NCBI RefSeq assembly: GCF_029931775.1
Contig: NC_079314.1
Location: forward strand, 70,547,879 to 70,611,878
DNA from: Euleptes europaea
Lineage: Eukaryota > Chordata > Lepidosauria > Squamata > Sphaerodactylidae
Length of the DNA: 64,000 bases
Direction: 5' to 3'
The notes beneath the pieces were generated by a model. The model was not told the DNA's origin, searched no databases, and saw nothing but the letters and a program-made list of their open reading frames with translations. Of the stretch, positions 1 to 12,002 are shown one piece after another; the first letter of the stretch is position 1, and each line of letters starts with the position of its first letter. The translations under genes were made by a program, and so were the position numbers.

Positions 1-430
1 TAAAAAAGAGGTGGGGCTGTCTTAAATTCTTATACAAATTACAGTTATGCCCAATAATACATTTTTTGGGGTGTGTATAACATATTTATGAGGGGGGTCA
101 TCTTACATTTACGATCATCTTCCTTCCCTGTAAATATGACAATTGCTAACAATTACTGTCTCTAGATCTGAATGCTGATTAGCATAGAGACCAATCCTGG
201 CCTAAATTAAATATATTATACACATCTGTTACATAAAAAGAAACCTATCAGGATTTAGAGGTACATGGATTTATACAAATTTAAGGAGATTACTTTTATC
301 TCTTTTTCATGTTTATTTACGTTATATATAAATCTGACACAATTAAAAACAATGTACCCCAATTAGAAGAGAAGAGGTTATAAACAGGCAGTACAAGTGG
401 GATCCCACAGTCATGTGGTATCAAGTGGCC
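1..430. other. Unassigned AT-rich sequence
   Basis: I see no gene or recognisable repeat in this stretch. It is AT-rich, with short poly-A and poly-T runs and no long reading frame. Confidence 0.5.
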
Positions 431-795
431 CAGTAGTTGCTGCTGTGGCTCTGATGAATCCTGATGAGTCCTCCTTCAAAGGCCAAAACAGACCTGAAAA
501 GGGCCCTGCCTTCTCCCCCTGCCTTTTACTCACAGCAACAAAGCCTGTTGGGTTTGCCCAGTAAAGGCCACTGAGGGAATTTGTTTCTTAAAACTATGGA
601 CACTTCTTTGGGAGTGTTTTAACACCCCCCCATGTGTTCTTTTTTTTTTTTTTTTTTTAAGATTTCAGTTTTTTTCTGCAAACTTGGGATGTTTTTCAGG
701 TTTGTAGAAAGATGTGTCTTGTTCATTCACGGGCATAGTCTCCAGATTTAAGTATCCTGAGATTTGGCTGAGTTGGCTATTAGAACATACAAGTT
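431..795 (+). repeat. Unnamed interspersed repeat, unit 1
   Basis: The block runs from 'gttgctgctgtggctctgat' through a 'gagtcctccttcaaaggcc' segment, a T-rich stretch near 638-660 and an end containing 'gatttaagtatcctgagatt'. The same order of segments recurs at 1255-1600. The first half also recurs, split by insertions, at 17060-18860. The family is not one I can name. No coding potential is visible. Confidence 0.6.
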
Positions 796-1250
796 GGAGC
801 CTCTGAAATTTGCAGGAGAGGGAATCCCATCCCCGCCCCCCCTCCGCTCACCTTCCAGCCTGGCTGCAGCCACTGCCGCGGACAGGGCCCAGAGCAGCTC
901 CTGGGCGCCACCACTGTGGATGGGCCTGCCAGCAGCCCCTGGGCTCTGATGCTGTCACAGATGGGTCAGGAGTGGATGGCTGGTGGGGATTTGAGGCAGG
1001 AACTCTGTGTCCAGCTGGGCTGGCAGGGGACAGAGGCAGCCACAAAAGGTATTTTTAAATTTTGGAGTGAATTTAAATCCTGTTTCCTTTTTTTTTTAGT
1101 TTTCAGATTTTTTTGAAGACCTGAGGATTACCCCAAGTTTGAAGAAACATCTGTTTGGGGGTAAGTGTGCCCCCATCTATGGATTTAAGTATCCCCAGAT
1201 AGGGGGGCACAGTGGGAATTAGAAATAACCTGGAATTGGCAACCCTAGCC
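796..1250. other. GC-rich spacer between two repeat units
   Basis: The stretch 820-1040 is GC-rich and gives overlapping short frames on both strands, typical of composition rather than coding. The end near 1230-1250 ('ggcaaccctag') resembles the terminal inverted repeat of the MITE family found elsewhere in the window, so a worn MITE end may lie here. Confidence 0.4.
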
Positions 1251-1254
1251 ACGC

Positions 1255-1600
1255 TTAGCCCCAATGAGTCCTCCCTCAAAGGCTAAAATAAGCCTTGAAA
1301 GAGCCCTCCCCTCCCCCCCTGCCTTTTACTGACAGAACAAAGCCTGGAATCGATGGTTGCCTAGTAACAGCCACTGAGGGAATCAACTGCTTAAAGCTAC
1401 AGGATCTCTGTTTATCGTTTTTTTTAAAAAACAAACTCCCCAATCTTTTTGTTTGTTTGTTTCACATTTTTTCTGCAAACTTGGGGCCATTTTCAGGTTT
1501 GTATAAAGATCTGTCTTGCCCGTTCACAGCTCCAGTCATCAGATTTAAGTATCCTCAGATTTGGCCAACATAGCTATTAGTATAGAGATATTAGTGGTGA
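1255..1600 (+). repeat. Unnamed interspersed repeat, unit 2
   Basis: This is a second copy of the unit at 431-795 in the same orientation. It contains 'gagtcctccctcaaaggc', 'ccactgagggaat', 'tctgcaaacttggg' and 'gatttaagtatcctcagatt' in the same order. Clear divergence between the copies argues against a very recent duplication. Confidence 0.6.
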
Positions 1601-2799
1601 CCCTTGAAAAACTCACAGGAAAATTCCCTCATTGTGATGCTTACTCTTCTGGCTTCCAACACCCCAAGCCACCTTTCTGTACCCTTTCCTCTCACTGTCA
1701 CTTCACTGCTCTGTACACCTACTCCCCCTTTCCTTGGCACTCTACCCACTCTCACTGCTCTGCCTACCTACCTTCTCGCTGCTCTACCCCCCCCATTGTT
1801 CTGCCCCCTGTCATGAACCAGGAGATGAAAGTGCTTTGAAGCTCACCAGTAGTCTTCTGAGACCTTGACAGCCACTTGCTTTCCCAGGGAAAACTGCCAT
1901 AAAATGCACCAAGAGCCAAGATGCTTTCTGCAAAGAGACAACCATTTTTTCTATCTGCCCGGAAGGGCAAGATCAATAGCTGTTTTAAAACATGGTCTAG
2001 GTATTGAGATGTGTGGAATGTGAGCCCTTGGATGATTGGGAGATAGGGTTCAAAATCCCCCATGGGAGCGAGCTTGGGTAAGAGACTTCCAGCCAGCTAG
2101 GGCAGGAAGGATTAAAAGGCTGGAACATCTAGTTAACATTGTTCAAATGCTAGGAATAGGATTCCCCAGTATGAAGCAGGTGGGGTCAGGATTTGCATTT
2201 GCTCCATCTAATAGTCATGATAGTTATTTTCTCTTGTCTTATGCTCTAGTTTAAGAACCTGTAGCAATAAAGTTTTCCTGTTTAAGAGAGCAGACTGTGT
2301 TTCAAACTCCTCCCTGTGCACCTGACCCATCATTCACTCTAACACACATGCACAGGGAAAGGGATGAAGTAATTGGGAAACTCTGCCCTTTGTAAATGCT
2401 TAGAGGCACCCTTTACTCATGTTCCCCAAGCACTGGTAATGTGGGAGGCTAGATTTAGTTTTGGATGGTGGCACCAAAGAAGAGCATGCTTAAATGCATG
2501 CAAACATGCTTAGACACAGGTAAACACAAATAGTCCCAAGGCGGGTTGATGACACACACACCCCGGCCTCGCTGCTTTGCCTGACTGCCCTCCCTCCACT
2601 CCATCTCTTACTTAGCTACTGCAGCAGCCTCGGTGGTGACTTCCCTACCAAGTCATCCATCCAGCTGCCTGTCCTACCTGTTCACTGCTGCAGCAGCCCC
2701 CCACCCTTCTAGCTGCTTTGCCACCTCAACTGCAGTGGCAGTGGCTTCCCTACCAGCCTAGTCACACCCAGCAGGGACTCCCCCGCCCACTCAGCCATT
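1601..2799. other. Pyrimidine-rich and unassigned sequence
   Basis: Two C/T-rich patches (about 1640-1810 and 2560-2790) are low-complexity and explain the serine/proline-rich frames there. No gene or named repeat is recognised. Confidence 0.45.
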
Positions 2800-2807
2800 T
2801 TGCTGCC

Positions 2808-3001
2808 TAGGGTAGTGGCTGGAGATCTCCCACTATTAAAACTGATCTCCAGCCGATAGAGATCATTTCACCTGGAGAAAATGGCTGCTTTGGCCATTAG
2901 ACTCTATGGCATTGAAGTCCCTCCCCTCTCCAAACCCTGACCTCCTCAGGCTCCACCCCCAAAATCTCCCGGTAATTCTCAACCCAGAGCTAGCAACCCT
3001 A
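2808..3001 (+). mobile_element. hAT-type MITE (TAGGGTTGCC family), copy A
   Basis: A 194-bp non-autonomous element beginning 'tagggtagtggctggagatc' and ending 'agctagcaacccta'. It is flanked by a perfect 8-bp direct repeat, ttgctgcc, at 2800-2807 and 3002-3009. Terminal inverted repeats of the form TAGGGTTGCCA with 8-bp target duplications are the signature of the hAT superfamily. The family assignment rests on that, not on a transposase, which is absent. Short frames inside are composition artefacts. Confidence 0.85.
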
Positions 3002-3009
3002 TTGCTGCC

Positions 3010-4540
3010 TCAACAGTGGCTCACAGTGAGGGTGCCAAGTTGTATCCAAAGAACTATGAATGAAAGACGACTAGCACTAGTTCTGCGCTATGAAGTGCAT
3101 GAGTTCATGGACTGCGATAATAGGAGGGTTTATACTAGTTCTCCTGCTTCTGCTTGTGCCTTCTGCATCTGGGAATACACATCTGGAACCAACACTATAC
3201 CTTTTTGATTTGTAATATTTTAAATTTTAAATTAAAGTTGTAAAGAATATGCCTGCTCACATCTGGATTTAGAAAATTGTTCTTTTCAGGTGGATCTGAC
3301 TAGGAATACAATTGTGTTTTTTTTCTTCAGATCACTTTTCTTATAAAAAAACAGAAGTGGTTGTTACTCCAATTATCTAATCTCAGCAAGCTGCTACTTG
3401 CCACTTTGTCTTGGTGTAAAATTCTCTGCGTAGTATAAAACCAGATCCAAGAAACGGAAGTGTAAATGGAAACTTCATGCTCCATCCGTCTTTCTCCATC
3501 ACACAAACATTACTGACTCTTTAGCTTCACTGTCAGAATAGCTTAGGAACTCTCCAGGGGTCAGCGAATTGAAATGAAAATAATATGTACAGTGTGCTGC
3601 ATGTCCAGTTTTTCTTTATTATTATTATAATTATTATAAAATAATATTAGATCATCTCAATGAACAAACTGCTGACACTCCTTAAACTTCCCCGCCCATT
3701 TACCCTTAGGACCGAATCTGGCTGACTCTGTGGTCTGATTCTTCTGTTACAGGAATGGTGTGGCTCCTCCTCCCTTGGGGTTCCAGCCCACGTCATTCTC
3801 ATTAACATAAGATGATATAAAACATGAAAGAGGGACAGAATGGTGTGAGAACTGCAATTCTAGTATCGGGAAGCTAGACCAGGAAGGGAGTTACTTTTTT
3901 CCCATGTGATCATCCTCTTCCCACAGGTTTCCATTTTCTCACATTTACAGGAATAACATGGGAAGGTACGTCAATTGTGTGAATCCTGTAACATAAGAGA
4001 ATAACTATATATTTTTCAGATTGTTCGGACTTTCAAAGATAGGACTTCAAAGAGGATATGCAAAGGTTTCCAAAACCTTAGCAGAGCTTGTGAATCAAAA
4101 CCCATATTTTGATTTAGCCATCCCCCCACTTTTCTTAATTATTTTGTTTCCATCTTTGGGACCAAATGCTCCGTGTGACTGGCCCTGGTGTTACATCCAT
4201 AAACTTTTTAATGGTTTGAGAACTTCTATTTGGACACCACAAGACAGTTGTAATAACACTAGGAATTTAGCCATGCAAATTGAGAGTACTTTTGTAACTG
4301 CACTGTATGTTCAGCTTACATCATGTTAATGTGGGCCTATAGCTAGAAAGAAGAAAAAAATACCAGAAGCTAGGGAAATCAGGTAAGCTATGGGCATCAG
4401 TTGCCCTATTAACCAGAGGGCATTCAAAGCAAGAAGTGTGGTTGAGTAGGTTGAGCTGGTCCTGCCACAATGGCTCAGGTCTCCCCTCTCTTCCAGTGGG
4501 AGGTTTTTGGGGCAGGGGTGAGGAAATGCGATCGCATCAT
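3010..4540. other. No gene or named repeat seen
   Basis: The sequence is mixed, with an A/T-rich simple patch near 3610-3650 and a 102-codon frame at 4021-4329 that has no recognisable domain and no supporting context. I do not call it a gene. Confidence 0.4.
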
Positions 4541-4650
4541 TCTGGTTTACACCCAGAAGTGCCGCATCGCAGGGGGCCTTTACCACTCAAACTGGGAATT
4601 TGAGTGGCAAAAGGCCTGTTGTGATGCGGCATTTCCAGGTGTAAACCAGA
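4541..4650. mobile_element. Short palindromic MITE-like hairpin
   Basis: About 50-bp arms face each other around a loop near 4592-4599. The left arm begins 'tctggtttacaccc' and contains 'gccgcatcgca', 'ggcctttaccactcaaa'. The right arm reads 'tttgagtggcaaaaggcc', 'tgatgcggca', 'ggtgtaaaccaga'. There are few mismatches, so the pair can fold back almost completely. It lies directly beside the 3' end of a Bov-B fragment. No clear target duplication is visible, so the superfamily is open. Confidence 0.7.
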
Positions 4651-5165
4651 CGTTTGCTTCTGACTCATGGAAACCCTATGAATTAATGTCCTCCATAACG
4701 TCCCACAGCCTTGCTCAGACCTTACCAACTGAGGGCCGTGGCTTCCTTTATAGAGTCAATCCATTGCATGTTGGGTCTTCCTCTTTTCATGCTGCCTTCA
4801 ACTTTTCCTACCATTATTGTTTTTTCCAGTGACTCTTGTTTTCTCATAATGTGGCCAAAGGATGATAGCCTCCATTTAATCATTTTAGCTTCTAGGGAGA
4901 GTTTAGGCTTGATTTGATCTAGAACCCACTTATTTGTCTTTTTGGCAGTCCACAGTATCCGTAAAACTCTCCTCCAATATCACATTTCAAAGGAATCTAC
5001 TTTCTTCCTGTCATCTTTCTTCATTGTCCATCTTTCACCCCCATACATAGTAATAGGGAATACTATGGCATGAATTAACTTGATCTTGGTCACCAGTGAC
5101 ACATCCTTACACTTAAGAACCTTTTCTAGTTCCTTTGTTGCTTGATCGGTTAAATTCTGATATTT
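4651..5165 (-). mobile_element. Bov-B/RTE-type LINE, 3' fragment
   Basis: Read on the minus strand, this encodes the C-terminal end of an RTE-clade ORF2. Recognisable stretches are 'SLVTKIKLIHAIVFP', 'TMYGGERWTMKKDDRKKV', 'LRILWTAKKTNKWVLDQI', 'HIMRKQ' and 'GRPNMQWIDSIKEA'. In Bov-B proteins this tail follows the reverse transcriptase. Only the last ~170 codons remain, in more than one frame, so it is a dead 5'-truncated copy. A shorter copy of the same end lies at 47640-47845. Confidence 0.8.
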
Positions 5166-5295
5166 CCAAAGCTGGTTAAAAAAGTCCAAAGAAAAATCCA
5201 AAACAAAGGCCATGTAATATATTTTTGTAAGATCAAGCAAAATAGTGCATGAGCTTTCAAGTTCTCCCCTGAACCCTTCATCAGGTAGGATGTTA
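5166..5295 (-). repeat. Unclassified repeat ('cctgatgaag' type)
   Basis: On the minus strand the sequence begins 'cctgatgaagggttcagg' and contains 'cttgaaagctcatgcac'. A related layout (a 'ctgatgagg' start, then a tail with 'ctaataaaaggtattg') occurs at 40625-40850. This motif order is common in reptile repeats, but I cannot name the family. Confidence 0.4.
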
Positions 5296-5551
5296 AAAAG
5301 GGAGAGGAGAGGAGATGTCAGGCTGTGAAATTAAGTTAAATTGAATTTGTGTGGTATTTTGCTTTTCTCCTGTAGAGGGCAACACTATTTGTTTGCTGGC
5401 TTCTGTTCAATGAGAACTGCAGATTTTGCTAGAGGTTCAGTTGTTAAATATTTACAAGTTTACCTCTATATTTCAGATTCAGTGGCTGCTTCACTCGATA
5501 TTCAGTTTGTGTGTGCTGGAAAAAAATGGCCTTTTACTGACAATTGTCCAT

Positions 5552-5552
<1 letters not shown>

Positions 5553-5621
<69 letters not shown>
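5553..5621. repeat. (GA)n microsatellite
   Basis: An almost pure GA tract of about 69 bp with one 'gac' interruption near its start. It accounts for the Arg/Glu-repeat reading frame here. Confidence 0.95.
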
Positions 5622-5623
<2 letters not shown>

Positions 5624-6230
5624 AATTCAGAGGCATATTAATGTTTGCTAAGGAAATCCAGTCACACATTATTATATATACTTTTACTCACTGTAATTTT
5701 CATTTGCAAGTCCAGACTGAATGTATACACAGTATAGAAGTCATCTGGCCTCCACCACCAAATACTTGTTCCTATGTACTCTGGCCTTCGCTTCCAATGT
5801 ATGAAGTCAACAGAAATTTGATATGGCAAAGTTATGAGATTTGATACGTAGTTTAATGGAGCAAAGGAGGTGATTAAAATACAGAACAAGCCTTGTCTTC
5901 AATCATCACGAAACTCCTTAAAGAAAAATCACAGTATGTTCAATATAAACATAAAGTATCTGGAAAGTCTGTCAAAAATTTCTCAGCGGTATTTCAGCTT
6001 TTCATGGTCTTTTTATATATTCACTTCCCGTTCTGATTACTTGCAAAGTTCAGCAACAGCGCTGCTCAAAGTTTTTCCATACAAAATCTTGGTTATGTTT
6101 GCAAAATTTACCTTATAATATTTTAGGCCAGGGTACGTGTTTAGAATCCCGTTGAGGAAAGTCCTCATATTTCACACATTCAAATTGTAAGTTTACACAC
6201 CACAAAATTTGTGAATGCTAATTTTAAATG
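5622..6230. other. No gene or named repeat seen
   Basis: AT-rich sequence with several short open frames on both strands, none with a recognisable domain. Confidence 0.4.
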
Positions 6231-6524
6231 TAAAGGTCCCCTGTGCAAGCACCGGGTCATTCCTGAGTCCCATGGGGTGACGTCACATCCCGATGTTTAC
6301 TAGGCAGACTTTGTTTACAGGGTGGTTTGCCAGTGCCTTCCCCAGGCATCTCCCCTTTACCCCCAGCAAGCTGGGTACTCATTTTACCAACCTCGGAAGG
6401 ATGGGAGGCTGAGTCAACCTTGAGCCGGCTACCTGAAACCAACTTCCGTCGGGATCGAACTCAGGTCGTGAGCAGAGCTTGGACTGCAGTACTGCAGCTT
6501 ACCACTCTGTGCCACGGGGCTCTT
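6231..6524 (-). mobile_element. Sauria-type tRNA SINE
   Basis: On the minus strand the head reads 'gccccgtggcacagagtgg' with an A-box-like segment, followed by a B box 'gagttcgatcccg' near 6450-6462. The body includes 'ggttggtaaaatgagtaccc' and the 3' end 'gcacaggggacctttac'. Sauria SINEs are known to pair a tRNA head with a tail matching Bov-B LINEs, and this end fits. It looks nearly full length. A second, 5'-altered copy is at 50800-51012. Confidence 0.8.
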
Positions 6525-6648
6525 AATGTTAATTTCAGATGCTCATTAATTAACATTTGCATGTTTGACAGTGCCTCAGCTGACTCTTGCAGCCCAATTT
6601 TCTTCTACTGGAACTGACTTTCTGAAGAGAAGACATAAAGTTTTGGTT

Positions 6649-6859
6649 TAGGGTTGCTAACCCCCAGGTAGCAGCTGGAGATCTCCCGGGATTACAACTG
6701 ATCTCCAGACAGCAGTTCCCTGGAGAAAATGGCAGCTCTGGAGGGTGAACTCTATGTCATTATACTCTGTTGAGCTCCCATTCCAGCCCAAACCCCACCC
6801 TTCCCAGGCTCTGCCTCCAAAATCTCTAGGTATTACCCACGAGGGAGTTGGCAAGCCTA
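6649..6859 (+). mobile_element. hAT-type MITE (TAGGGTTGCC family), copy B
   Basis: A 211-bp copy starting 'tagggttgctaac' and ending 'gagttggcaagccta'. It is flanked by a perfect 8-bp duplication ttttggtt (6641-6648 and 6860-6867). It keeps the family's internal 'ctggagaaaatggcagct' segment. Non-coding. Confidence 0.88.
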
Positions 6860-6867
6860 TTTTGGTT

Positions 6868-9696
6868 CTCCAACCCCATGTTATGCACAATTTGGTATGT
6901 TGCAAACATGTTCCCTCAAAAATCTAGGGTGCTGTTTGTGTATACTGAAGACTCATGGAAAATATGCACATTGCCTCATTCATACAAAATGGTGACTGCG
7001 CATAGTGGGAGGATCGCACGTAGGGCATGTTCCCATTAGATATGACTGCAGTGCCAAAATCGAAGGCTGAAAAGGGCTAATATAGTTTTCCTTTCCAAAG
7101 CCTATAAGTACACACAATTTTTTTCATGACATTAGTTAGGGGCCTGCCTATGCAAAACACTAGCTTTATGGCTGAGAGATTTCTGCTCGGCTGCTTTATA
7201 TCAATTTCTTTTTGCAGAGGCTGGCTTCAGGCATACCTTGCAGCATGGAACAATGAACACTGGTACACACTTGTGTAGAATTTTCAGAGCAAGGATATAA
7301 ATCACCAAATGTCATGTGCATACCTGACCATGCCAGCATTGTATTTACTTTACACTTCTGGAATCTGGGCTTGATGTTTCCTAAGCAATGGCTTGCTTGT
7401 GCTGGAGAATCAAAGGACCAAGTCACTTGGGACAGTGTTTTAACTGTTTTATCAATGAATAGCTGTATTCCAGCTGGCAGTTATTTAAACTGATCCAAGC
7501 AGGAGGTACTTTTGCACACACAAAAAAGAAAAGAAAAAAGGAGGAGGCAAGGGGATTCTTTCTCATCTGACAGACATAAGAGAGTCTTATAGGGGGCCCG
7601 ATTAATGGTCCATGTAGGCCAGCGCTGTCAAATCTGAATTGCAGGTCCCCAAGGTCTCAAGCAAAGAGATTTACCAGCCCTGTTGCACGACAGTGTTTAA
7701 TTGGAGCCATCAGATATTGGACATAATGTTTCAAATAATGAGATAAAGTCACTCCCTAGTTGTTTCCCAAAGAACCAGATTCCGGGCTTTAAATTTTTAC
7801 CCTTGAGATCAAAGGCTTTTGCCATTTCCTAGAGCAGATTTTGAATGAAAACCTACACTGGTCATAGTGTATGTTTAGTTTGTTTTAAACATGGATCACC
7901 GGGTGCCAACTGCATTGGCAAAGACCCGTATAATCCTCTCCATGTGGCTGTGATACACACATGCCCATCAGTTGTTTGGCATCACACCATAGAAAAGTGA
8001 CTTCCATATGGCTGTGACTCCATGGGAGAAGCACCTAAGTTTCACATCATTTAAGCCTCTATATAGCACAGATTGTAACACAGTGTAAAATGCAAGGAGA
8101 GAAAAAATCATCTAATTGCTGCATTTCCGTCCTATTATCTCTGTTCAGAAGTAATGGATCACACTGATTACCAGCAATTAGGACTAGCTTGAGAAGAAGG
8201 GGCTCAAGTCTCTTCAGCCAGCCCAAAGAAGCCTGGCATGGTGATAGGTTCTAGACAATTCTGCAGGAGCAGGAACGAGAACAAGCCCAGAGAAGGCAAC
8301 AGCCACAGTGGCTTGCCCTCTTGACTACTCAATGATGTATGAAACTTCACTGGCAGTGACAGGTCCAGATCTAACCAGACATGCATGACATGTACTTGTT
8401 AGTCTACATGTGGCAAATATAACATCTAGTTCATCCCCTATGCAGACCTGATCCCTGGTGTGTCTCTGTGTAATAAGTATCTTTAGGAAACATTTCTTTT
8501 GTTTGATGGAGATGGGAGGCCCTAGGCGAGGCAGATCTTTAAAATGAGATTGTGTCCTTAAATAAAGAGCAGATGGAAACCATAAACAGCACTCTTATCA
8601 GCTCCAGTATTTTCTTTAAAAATAAAGGGTACGATCCAAAGAATGAGTTTGCACTCATGAAAGTCATAGCATTTTTGAGTTTTTATTTTGAATGGGAGAT
8701 TACTTCCCCCCAAGTGATTTCATAAACCACTTACGACATTCTCCTCAGTTTCTAAAGGGGCTTACTATGTGGAAGTTTGAAAAAACACTACTCCAAAATT
8801 CCTTTGGTGCATAGAACTCATCCCACATTTCTTTGGATTCAAGCCAGGTAGATCCATAATGATACTTTAATTCCACCAGACAAATTTGATTACAAGATGA
8901 ACTGCTCTGTGTTTGACTTCTGTTTTAGGAAATGTTTTGTGATGATTTTATGATGCTTTGTTATGATTTAGTGTAAATTGTTTTGGAACCAACTAGCAGT
9001 TATTACATAATTTTAAATTCTGTTCATTGTTGGGCTCTATAAAATATTTAATCCTTTAGATAATATTCACAAAGTAAGTGATTTCAAATGGGTTACATTT
9101 CCTACACTTCTATTCTGGTTGGTCCCGTTCTAAACACATCCCATATCTGCCAAGTATACCTGTTTACAGAATCCTAAATCTGTTTTTAAGATGTCTGTAC
9201 AGACTGCTGATGTATGCTCCAATTGTATTGTTTTTGAACCTTGGCTGTATACCAGTCTGGCTTTTCTGTACATCCCGTCTCACTTGAGAATTGCATGTTG
9301 TAATTTTGCTTGAGTTTACTGAACTTTGAAATTCTTCCTAGAGAGAAGGAAGGCTACATGATATCACTTATCTCCACTAAATATAACAATGTATATTCTA
9401 GATTATAGGGAAATAATATGCTATGAACATTTCAAAATATTATTTGGTATGCTACTATCTCTAGTTTATTCATTTGGCTTGCTCACTGACATATTGGGAA
9501 TCCTGCACACTGATTTAACTTGATGTGTACATGTATTTTACTTTATCAAACATTCAATGTATGTGTAAACCAATATTTAGCTCGATCAGCATTTGCATTT
9601 GCCCTACTCCTACCCTTATTTCCATTCCCTTAGTTATTTTCTGTTTATAGTTGTTCCTTCCGTTCCCTCCTTTGCTTTTCTCCCCCTCTTGTTTGT
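6868..9696. other. Largely unique sequence, no gene recognised
   Basis: No named repeat is seen over nearly 3 kb. Two sub-blocks (about 7610-7860 and 8090-8190) have even base composition and many homeodomain-like AATTA/TAAT cores, and could be conserved noncoding DNA. Conservation cannot be judged from one sequence. None of the short frames has a domain. Confidence 0.45.
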
Positions 9697-9797
9697 GGCT
9701 TCCTAGAGGCACCTGGTTGGCCACTGTGTGAACAGACTGCTGGACTTGATGGGCCTTGGTCTGATCCAGCAGGGCCTTTCTTATGTTCTTATGTTCT
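9697..9797 (+). mobile_element. CR1 LINE, 3' end
   Basis: Contains 'ggacttgatgggccttggtctgatccagcag' type sequence (in parts) and ends in the direct repeat 'cttatgttcttatgttc'. CR1 elements end in short tandem octamer-like repeats rather than poly-A. Only about 100 bp of the 3' end is present. Confidence 0.85.
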
Positions 9798-9869
9798 CCT
9801 TGACTGGTTATCTCTGTTCTTGCATTTTGATATTAAGGGCACCAATTGGAAATTTTAAAACTTAATAAG

Positions 9870-10125
9870 GTTTTAACTATGTTTTATATATTGTAACTAC
9901 CATTTTATTGAATTGTGTTTTTTGGTTGTTAGCTGTCCTGAGCCTGACTATAGATGGGAAAGGGAGGGATAGAAATGGAATAAACAAAATAAAATACATA
10001 TTCATAGAGCATGGTTCTCCAGTTTTTCTTCCCTATTCTCTTGTATACTCTGAGCCCGGCCTTGGCTGGGATGAGCAGGATATAAATTATTATTATTATT
10101 AACAATAACAATAACAATAATAATA
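9870..10125 (+). mobile_element. Two L2-type LINE 3' tails in series
   Basis: The first tail ends 'gggagggatagaaatggaa' near 9980. The second reads 'gagcccggccttggctggg' and ends 'caggatataaatta' followed by an ATT/AAC-rich simple tract to about 10125. Such '(g)gggatataaat' ends followed by short tandem repeats are typical of L2-clade elements. No coding part remains. Confidence 0.6.
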
Positions 10126-12002
10126 CCCGCCATTCCCCCTTCACCATCACTGCAGGGCTTATTGTTGGTTTTCCTTTTTAAAAGGTAGTATGTCTACTAT
10201 TATAGCCTTACAGTGAAAATCCTACTACCATTTTTTTAAATGGTAGCCCTCTAGTATGGGGGAAGAAATGGTGAGTGTAAAAGGATGGGGAGAGGCAACA
10301 GTGCTTGATGTGGGTGGGGAAGTTGGGAAATCTACACTTTGCCATCCACACATGAACTAATCTATTTTGTCTCTGATGTTTCCAGAAAGACTGGATCAAA
10401 GCAGGTTCTAGAAACATACAGTGAAGAAGGAAAAATGGCAGAAAGTGATGAAAGAAGAATGGGAGGAGAAGAATGTTGTATGGATACTCCAAACCCTCCT
10501 GCTGCAGTTTGAGAGCTGGGGCACAGCAAATCCTCACTGTGGGTGCAGACCAGATCTTAACATATTTATGTGGTTGCCATTATGTGTGTATGCTTTGATT
10601 GGTGGCTTTGCTTCCTGTTTTATGCCATTTCAAAGGCTCCACCCATGAAGATACTTTTGAGCAGGGAGTTATATTCCTTCTGTTCTTAGGGAGGGCTAGT
10701 TGGGATGGAAAGTTTCCAGAAGAACACTGTCATAACCAGACAGGTTTTGCAATTAACAAAAGGAATGTAGTGATGAGTACTGAAGGATTTTTCCTGTTCT
10801 TTCTGTGAATGCATTCACCGTGGGTGGCTTAAATTAACAAGGGGGCTCGGGTGGGGCTGGGAAGCTATCAAGTGTCCTTGCTACCAGTATATCACAGCCT
10901 AGAGTTAACAGCATTATACTCCTGCTTTGTATACTGTAGCTCTCAAACAATTACCCCTGAAATGAAAGGGCCCTGTTTTCAATCAAAGTGTATTTAAAGC
11001 TCGGTCATAAGCCAAACACTGGGAAAGATGCCTTTACACCTTGTGCACACAGTCTGTTTTTAGATTCCTCTCCTACACCATTGCCTGGCCTTCTCCATTT
11101 GCTATTGTTTTTTGTGTGAAGACCTTTGCAAGTTAATGCTCATATCATGAAATCTTTTTGAAGACTGCATGAGATGCAGTGCCTAGTTCACAACAACACT
11201 GCAGGTCAATCTTGATCATTTCCCCATCTCATTACTGAATATGGTGCATTGCATTCTGCAGGACAGACCAGGCAGGTAAATAGAAGGGCTAGAGAAGGTA
11301 AATAGAGGCTAGCTGTGGGTAGCCATGTATATCAATTACCACTGAAAGCCCTTCCCAGAATGTTTTTTTTAAAGTGTGTAGGTAAGTGGCTGAATGTTGG
11401 AATGTCAGATAAAAGCTTGAGATCATGATGTGAAGTTCCCAAAGTCTCCATGGCTCCAGCTTGGCTGCTACCGTATTACAGAGATGTGCTTAGCTACTCT
11501 CTGTCTGCTCTTCAAAATGCAATCCGGGAAACAGATTGTCAGTCCTGAGCAGGATATGCCCTTTGTGTATCTGCATGTGTGCTACTGACTGGCTTAGGGA
11601 GAGGCTCATCATTTGTTACCTGAGCCTGCCTACTGCATTCTAGCCAAACCATCTCTCCCGGGTTGGAAATGGATGCCACTTGCACTCAAACATCTTGCAG
11701 GTTATTAGGTCCACCTTTAATTTTCAATATGCAAGTCAGTTATTGCCTCACTTTAAATTTGCTGAATGGTTCAAGCAAGCTGCCTGAAGGATTTCAGAAG
11801 GAACTCTTCAATATTAAGATTCTTATTCTTGTGTAGAAATATGTATTCACCATTTCTCCCGCCAGGAGGATTAAGGCTGTATTTCTATCCATACTTCCTA
11901 GGTAGTAAGTAGCATTAAATTCAGGGCTTTGTATGTCTTTATAAATACTTTGTAACTGCTTTAAATTCTGAGAAACTGGTTGTCCAAGAACTCTTTCGCA
12001 CA
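10126..12002. other. No gene or named repeat seen
   Basis: The longest frame (109 codons, 10208-10537 minus) overlaps a plus-strand frame and shows no domain. I call no gene. Confidence 0.4.

Noticed and set aside
4470-4832. 120-codon frame
   Set aside because: It runs across a palindromic hairpin and the antisense of a Bov-B end, so it is a shadow of repeats.
5426-5641. Frame with a long Arg/Glu repeat
   Set aside because: It is a translated (GA)n microsatellite, not a protein.
10208-10537. 109-codon minus-strand frame
   Set aside because: It overlaps a plus-strand frame of similar length and shows no recognisable domain or conserved pattern.
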